In this document: positions 60,031 through 64,000 of the stretch, one piece after another | Position numbering within the stretch: position 1 is the first letter of the stretch | Layout of the letters: every line of letters begins with the position of its first letter | DNA from: JACDET01 sp038253825 | GTDB lineage: Bacteria; Patescibacteriota; Microgenomatia; Levybacterales; UBA12049 | Direction: 5' to 3' | Assembly (NCBI GenBank): GCA_038253825.1 | Contig: JBBSGT010000002.1 | Coordinates: 3,800 to 67,799, forward strand | Length of the DNA stretch: 64,000 nucleotides | Program-made: the position numbers and the translations under genes | The notes under the pieces: generated by a model | What the model was told of the DNA's origin: nothing | The model's database searches: none | Seen by the model: only the letters and a program-made list of their open reading frames with translations

Positions 60031-60988
60031 GAAACTTTGTATTTTTTTAGGTTTATTTATTGTATTAGGAACGTCAACTCTCCTTGCACTACAACGCCTT
60101 CTTCCACTTATAAATCATACTGTCTATTATTGCCAATCTATTATGAATTCACTTTCTCTCCCCTTACCTAACTATTTGGGTCTAATTCCATTTTTCATAT
60201 TTTTTGCATTCATAATGATAGCATTTATAAAACTTATTATTCTTTATACAAAAGTTCAGTTATCAAAAAAACAGCTCCTAAAAAATTCTCAGCAAAATAC
60301 TGAATTACTAACGCTTCTTAAAAAAACGTACTTACAAAATAAAACATTCCTTATTCACTCTGAAAAATATTTTGCCTTTTGTTTGGGGTTTAGAAATCCA
60401 AAGATTTATATATCAACTTCATTAGTCAATAGCCTATCGCATAAAGAAATAGAAGCAGTCTTGTATCATGAGCGATATCATCTAAAAAATAAAGACACGG
60501 TAACAATGCTTATTGCCTCTGTAGGTGAATCACTTCTTCCATTTTTTCCACTGTTTTCGGATTTCCTGCGAAACTTCCGTATTGAAAAAGAGATCAATGC
60601 CGATAATGAAGCAATCAAAGAACTTGGTAGTCCAGAGCCGCTTATTTCAGCTCTAAGAAAGTTCCTCTCAATACCTTCAGTTACAATAGCTACTGCATCA
60701 GCTATTGCAGATTATGATACTCTCGAACCACGAATCAATTCTTTACTTGAAAAAAAAGAAACAATCAAAATATATAAATTGAGACATATTCTTATAAGTA
60801 TCTTTTCACTTCTCGCTATGAGTATTATCACAATTACTCCGGTTCAAGCTATGGAATTTCATAATAAAGGCGAAGATGCTATGATGATTTGTCCTCAAAA
60901 TAACGCCTGTCTTGCAATGTGTAAACAACTTTATCGTTCAGATAAGAAAACATACAATAAAAGTATCAACTATACTCCCACAAAATAA
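60014..60988 (+). CDS. M56 (BlaR1-like) membrane metalloprotease with Cys tail
   Basis: 324 residues from ATG 60014. Two N-terminal membrane helices, a cytosolic protease domain with H152-E-R-Y-H156 zinc motif (LYHERYHLKNKDT) and EKEINADNEAI as the third-ligand region, then one more membrane helix (about 257-275). Only a short outer tail of about 45 residues follows, with C293-x5-C299-x3-C303 and nearby Met residues. BlaR1's penicillin-binding sensor domain is absent. I infer that the tail senses a metal or redox signal and that the protease cleaves the BlaI-like repressor. Start and BlaI gene overlap. Confidence 0.82.
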   Translation: MIRVNKKLCIFLGLFIVLGTSTLLALQRLLPLINHTVYYCQSIMNSLSLPLPNYLGLIPFFIFFAFIMIAFIKLIILYTKVQLSKKQLLKNSQQNTELLTLLKKTYLQNKTFLIHSEKYFAFCLGFRNPKIYISTSLVNSLSHKEIEAVLYHERYHLKNKDTVTMLIASVGESLLPFFPLFSDFLRNFRIEKEINADNEAIKELGSPEPLISALRKFLSIPSVTIATASAIADYDTLEPRINSLLEKKETIKIYKLRHILISIFSLLAMSIITITPVQAMEFHNKGEDAMMICPQNNACLAMCKQLYRSDKKTYNKSINYTPTK

Positions 60989-61006
60989 AGAAATTGTTAG
61001 TAGTCC

Positions 61007-61043
61007 TTGACAATCTCCAAAATATTTACTACACTTTGTAGTA
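61007..61043 (+). promoter_or_regulatory. Promoter and BlaI-type operator of the TauE-cupredoxin gene
   Basis: TTGACA (61007-61012), 17-base spacer, TACACT (61030-61035). Over the -10 lies a perfect dyad: TACTACA (61027-61033), CTT, TGTAGTA (61037-61043), matching the BlaI/MecI operator consensus except for a 3-base centre. Confidence 0.75.
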
Positions 61044-61054
61044 GATAATAGTTT

Positions 61055-62122
61055 ATGGAGACTTCGAGCTTAATAGGCATATTTTTAACTGGTCTTATAA
61101 CAGGTGGACTTACATGCATGGCAGTGCAAGGAGGCCTCTTGGCTGCAACAATTGCACAACGTGAAGAACAACGTTTAAAAGATAAAATCAAGTCAGGTAG
61201 TGCGTTACCAATCCTCACGTTCGTCATAGCAAAACTTGCCGCATATACAATTTTAGGATTTCTTTTAGGATGGCTTGGTTCCGCATTTCAACTATCTCTT
61301 AGTGCAAAAACAATCATGCAATTTGTCATTGGTATTTTCATGATTGGAACGGCATTAAATATCCTAAATGTTCATCCAATTTTTCGCTACTTTGTCATCC
61401 AGCCACCACGCTATTTAACTCGTCTTGTGAGGAAGCAATCAAAGAATAAAGATATGTTTGCACCAGCTCTTCTTGGAGCATTTACTGTCTTTATACCTTG
61501 TGGGACAACGCAAGCAATGATGGCGCTTGCTATTGCATCTGGTAATCCTGCTTATGGAGCTGCAATTCTTTTTGCTTTTGTCTTGGGTACTTCCCCTGTT
61601 TTTTTCCTCTTAGGTTACTTCGCAACGAAACTAGGTGATGCATTGCAGCAAAAGTTTATGCGATTTGCAGCCTTTGCAATTATTCTTTTAGCGATATTTA
61701 ATATAAACAATGCAATTGCCCTTACGGGAAGTAACTTCACTCTTGAAAATCTAGCAAAAGGCTTTATCTGTACGATTAGCTATTGTGATAATATATCAGG
61801 AATTACTGCCGAAGCTTCGGGCAGCACTAATGGTGGCTCAGCTGCTCAAGCTGCAGTAAATGATGCCAATATTGATATAACAGCAAGTGGATATAACCCC
61901 GATAACCTAACCGTCAAAGCAGGATCACCAATAACAATTCATCTGAAAAATACAGGAGGACAAGGATGTACGCAAGCATTTACCATTCCAAGCCTCAATG
62001 TCCAAAAAATTGTTCCTCTTGGAAAATCTGATACGCTTTCCTTTACTGCGCCAAATCAACCTGGTCCACTTCCGTTTATGTGTAGCATGGGTATGTATCG
62101 AGGAACAATAAACGTTATTTAG
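61055..62122 (+). CDS. TauE/SafE-like (DsbD-type) membrane protein fused to cupredoxin
   Basis: 355 residues. About six membrane helices (residues 1-230) with Cys motifs GGLTCMAVQGG in helix 1 and IPCGTTQAMM near residue 148, as in the sulfite exporter TauE/SafE and CcdA/DsbD-like families. A linker follows, then a C-terminal cupredoxin domain (about 265-355; YNPDNLTVKAGSPITI, GQGCTQAFTIP and PFMCSMGMYRG), whose Cys and Met residues should bind copper. It may move electrons or copper across the membrane to the outer cupredoxin. Its promoter carries the BlaI operator. The next gene (HMA) begins 1 base after its stop. Confidence 0.82.
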   Translation: METSSLIGIFLTGLITGGLTCMAVQGGLLAATIAQREEQRLKDKIKSGSALPILTFVIAKLAAYTILGFLLGWLGSAFQLSLSAKTIMQFVIGIFMIGTALNILNVHPIFRYFVIQPPRYLTRLVRKQSKNKDMFAPALLGAFTVFIPCGTTQAMMALAIASGNPAYGAAILFAFVLGTSPVFFLLGYFATKLGDALQQKFMRFAAFAIILLAIFNINNAIALTGSNFTLENLAKGFICTISYCDNISGITAEASGSTNGGSAAQAAVNDANIDITASGYNPDNLTVKAGSPITIHLKNTGGQGCTQAFTIPSLNVQKIVPLGKSDTLSFTAPNQPGPLPFMCSMGMYRGTINVI

Positions 62123-62123
62123 T

Positions 62124-62348
62124 ATGGCAAAAATTATTAAGCAAAAATTTAAAATTACCGGTATGCATTGTACAAGCTGTGCAATGAGTATCGATGGAGA
62201 TTTAGAAGATTACGTCAAAGGTGTAAAATCTGCGAAAACGAGTTACGCAAAATCAGAATGTGAAGTAGAGTTTGAGGAGAGTGTCAAAATTGAGCAGGTT
62301 ATTGCACAAATAAAAGAAACTGGCTATCAAGCAGAGGTTCAAGCATAA
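62124..62348 (+). CDS. CopZ-like heavy-metal-associated (HMA) protein
   Basis: 74 residues with a single HMA fold: FKITGMHCTSCAMSIDGDLE containing the CxxC copper site, and the usual beta-alpha-beta-beta-alpha-beta pattern to the final TGYQAEVQA. It should chaperone Cu(I) in the cytoplasm, for example to the CopA-like ATPase or to the cupredoxin fusion protein's inner side. It is 1 base after that gene, so both are one transcript under the BlaI-type operator. Confidence 0.9.
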   Translation: MAKIIKQKFKITGMHCTSCAMSIDGDLEDYVKGVKSAKTSYAKSECEVEFEESVKIEQVIAQIKETGYQAEVQA

Positions 62349-62391
62349 AAATACGTAACATTCTCTGTGATAAATCTACTATAATAAACTT

Positions 62392-62412
62392 CCCACGACC
62401 TTACGGTCGGGG
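62392..62412 (+). terminator. Hairpin at the end of the copper island
   Basis: CGACC (62396-62400), loop TTAC, GGTCG (62405-62409), flanked by C/G residues that lengthen the stem. Only three T's follow on either side. A bidirectional terminator between the convergent HMA and beta-CASP genes is likely. Confidence 0.5.
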
Positions 62413-62449
62413 ATTTAAGTTTGGAATATTTAAAGATAGAAAAAATAGA

Positions 62450-63790
62450 TTACACATCATATGTTTCGCCATTGAGGGGGAGAAATACTTGTTGTATTTG
62501 TGTCGTTTGTTTCACTTTTTCTCTAAAAATATGACGCTGTTCTGTTTCTCCATGGGTTAGAAAAAGCTTTTGGACTCCTTTGATATGATTGATCCAGGTA
62601 AGAAGTCTTGGTTGATCTGCGTGTGAACTCATGGTGGTAATCGCGCGCACATTGGCTCTGATTGTAATTTGTTTGTCTCTAATCCAGACTTTCCTTGCCC
62701 CGTTCAAAATTTTACGACCAAGTGTCTCCTCAGCCTGATAGCCGACAAAAAGAATACGTGTCGTTTTCAAAGGCAAATAGTTAATAGCATGATGAAGTAT
62801 GCGTCCACCAGATAGCATTCCTGAGCCAGCAATAATTATTTTGGGCTCTATAGCTTTAATAATTTCTTTACTGTCTCGCGGTTCAATTGTCACTGCCAGA
62901 CCTTCAAAGGAAAAAGGATCATTTTTATGTGATTGCATTTCTTCGTTATAAAATTCCCGGAATTGCTTGAAGATTTCCGTTGCGCGGATACCCATTGGAC
63001 TATCCATAAAAACTGGTATGTCCCGTTGAATTTTTCCGTCTTTCTTTAAATGATGAATCCTATGAAGAATTTCTTGAGTACGTTCCAGCGAAAATGCAGG
63101 GATTAGCAAAACTCCACTTACCTGCTCGATTGCGTTTATTTCTTCCATGAGAATTTGCGTTGGATCTTCATGGACGTGCACTTTGTCTCCGTATGTCGTC
63201 TCCATAACCACAATATCTGCATTGTCACTATATACAGTAGGCTTAATGATATCTTCAGGCGTCTTACCCAAATCACCACTAAAGAGCGCTTTTTTGCTGT
63301 CTCCTCTATCGATAACCTCAACGGATGCCGAGCCGAGAATATGTCCTGCATCTCTCAATGTAACGGCAAAGGTACCAAATTGAAATTCTTTATCATATTC
63401 TACAATCTCTACCATTTGTAACAGCTTTTCAACTTCATCTATCCCATACAAGGGCGGGACATCGAATTTCTCTTGTGCAATCTTGGCTGAATCCATAAGG
63501 ATCACTTCAATCAGATCAAATGTTGGGGCTGTCATATATACTTTTCCAGCAAATCCACCATAAACAAGCATTGGCAATCTTCCACAATGATCCAAGTGGG
63601 CATGTGTTAGGACAACACCTTTAATATTTGCGGCATTAAACTGCAAAGGTTGAAAATTAAGATCAGAAATCTCCTTGGGACCTTGAAACATTCCAAGATC
63701 AATTAGTATTTGGGTATCATCTTGTGCAGTGACAAGATATGAAGATCCTGTGACTTCACCTGCTGCACCTAAAAAGGTTATTTTTTTCAT
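62450..63790 (-). CDS. MBL-fold beta-CASP RNase-like protein
   Basis: 446 residues from ATG 63790. MBL metal motif HAHLDHCGRLP near residue 59, and beta-CASP hallmarks: FSGDLGK, METTYGD, LLIPAFSLERTQEILHRIH (motif A region), PVFMDSPMG, AGSGMLSGGR (motif B, here Ser-Gly-Met) and a final SSHADQPRLL...LTHGE (motif C His). The family contains RNA-processing nucleases of the CPSF/Ysh1 and RNase J type. No KH domains are present, as in bacterial and archaeal short forms. A cytoplasmic RNA nuclease is likely. The longer frame to 63823 adds an unremarkable 11 residues. Confidence 0.88.
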   Translation of the reverse strand: MKKITFLGAAGEVTGSSYLVTAQDDTQILIDLGMFQGPKEISDLNFQPLQFNAANIKGVVLTHAHLDHCGRLPMLVYGGFAGKVYMTAPTFDLIEVILMDSAKIAQEKFDVPPLYGIDEVEKLLQMVEIVEYDKEFQFGTFAVTLRDAGHILGSASVEVIDRGDSKKALFSGDLGKTPEDIIKPTVYSDNADIVVMETTYGDKVHVHEDPTQILMEEINAIEQVSGVLLIPAFSLERTQEILHRIHHLKKDGKIQRDIPVFMDSPMGIRATEIFKQFREFYNEEMQSHKNDPFSFEGLAVTIEPRDSKEIIKAIEPKIIIAGSGMLSGGRILHHAINYLPLKTTRILFVGYQAEETLGRKILNGARKVWIRDKQITIRANVRAITTMSSHADQPRLLTWINHIKGVQKLFLTHGETEQRHIFREKVKQTTQIQQVFLPLNGETYDV

Positions 63791-63919
63791 CTCTCTATTA
63801 GTATATGCGTTTGCAAGCAACAATGGAAGAGAGATATGTTATAAGCCGAAACTAGGAGCTAAGTAGACAATCTGAAATAACTTCACAAATTGCATAAAAT
63901 ATGCTATGGTAAGATGACT

Positions 63920-64000
63920 ATGGAAGGGACTGCCTATCTTCATTTTCAAACCATGCAGCATTTTAATGAACGGCAAAAAAGGATTTACGCAGGAAGTCTT
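63920..64000 (+). CDS. 5' end of a possible ISAzo13-type transposase (cut by window end)
   Basis: 27 codons from ATG 63920: MEGTAYLHFQTMQHFNERQK then RIYAGSL, running off the window. A LNERQRRLWAA-like line near the N-terminus is typical of ISAzo13-family transposases, and HFNERQKRIYAGS fits that pattern, but the visible part is too short for certainty. A TGgTAAGAT extended -10 (TAAGAT 63910-63915) lies just upstream, so its mRNA would be nearly leaderless. Confidence 0.35.
   Translation, partial: MEGTAYLHFQTMQHFNERQKRIYAGSL

Overview
The window looks like part of a small, AT-rich genome of a Candidate Phyla Radiation (Patescibacteria) bacterium, most likely of the Microgenomates group. This is inferred from gene content and style: low GC, many membrane-bound glycosyltransferases, Asn/Thr/Gly-rich secreted repeat proteins, sortase with an LAxTG-type substrate, DUF2292 and DUF4382 proteins, a small DsbA/DsbB pair, and very short predicted 5' leaders. 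The standard genetic code fits. Four tRNA genes are present (Pro-UGG, Leu-UAA, Gly-UCC, Arg-UCU); I saw no rRNA, CRISPR array or intact mobile element.

Layout. 0-6.8 kb: mixed genes, with a PIG-L deacetylase, an atpZ-like/dsbB/dsbA operon, and an unusual SerB phosphatase fused to remnants of SerA, divergent from two small envelope/unknown genes. 6.8-10.8 kb: a pair of secreted curlin-like repeat proteins behind a long structured leader. 10.8-26.7 kb: first surface-glycan cluster, with two membrane GT2 fusions (one is a ~1,360-residue GT2-GT2-flippase-like-GT4 protein), GT2, pyruvyl transferase, polysaccharide deacetylase, GT-C membrane enzymes and a clan-A-like glycosidase. 26.8-28.8 kb: a sorted surface protein next to its sortase, and a third repeat protein. 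29-34.8 kb: housekeeping and envelope genes, including D,D-carboxypeptidase, DedA, a small zinc-ribbon gene with an apparent AUU start, DUF4382 and Nudix proteins. 35-39.2 kb: accessory patch in which single genes (broken APH kinase, uridine-kinase-like, gene remnants, Fic) are separated by copies of a short repeat. 39.3-51.1 kb: tRNAs and a second glycan cluster that repeats the module order of the first (GT2, GT2, GT4, methyltransferase, GT-C, GT-C, glycosidase, glycosidase). 51.1-55 kb: membrane proteins, tRNAs, methyltransferase, AI-2E family transporter, and a decayed serine recombinase beside tRNA-Arg.

55.6-62.4 kb is a copper-handling island. CsoR-type repressor, cupredoxin-like protein, DUF3105 protein and CopA-type P-ATPase lie behind a promoter carrying a perfect palindrome. 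They are followed by a BlaI-like repressor, an M56 (BlaR1-like) membrane metalloprotease with a cysteine tail but no penicillin-sensor domain, a TauE/SafE-like membrane protein fused to a cupredoxin, and a CopZ-like HMA protein. Two matching BlaI-type operators sit at the BlaI gene and at the TauE-cupredoxin gene, so I infer a second, proteolysis-linked regulon inside the copper island. The window closes with a beta-CASP metallo-beta-lactamase protein and the 5' end of a possible transposase.

Signs of decay are frequent: two genes interrupted by one in-frame stop, one single-base frameshift, a methyltransferase/CDF deletion chimera, and fragments of a GH8-like enzyme, a polysaccharide deacetylase and a recombinase. 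All family names come from reading translations by eye; no database search was run.
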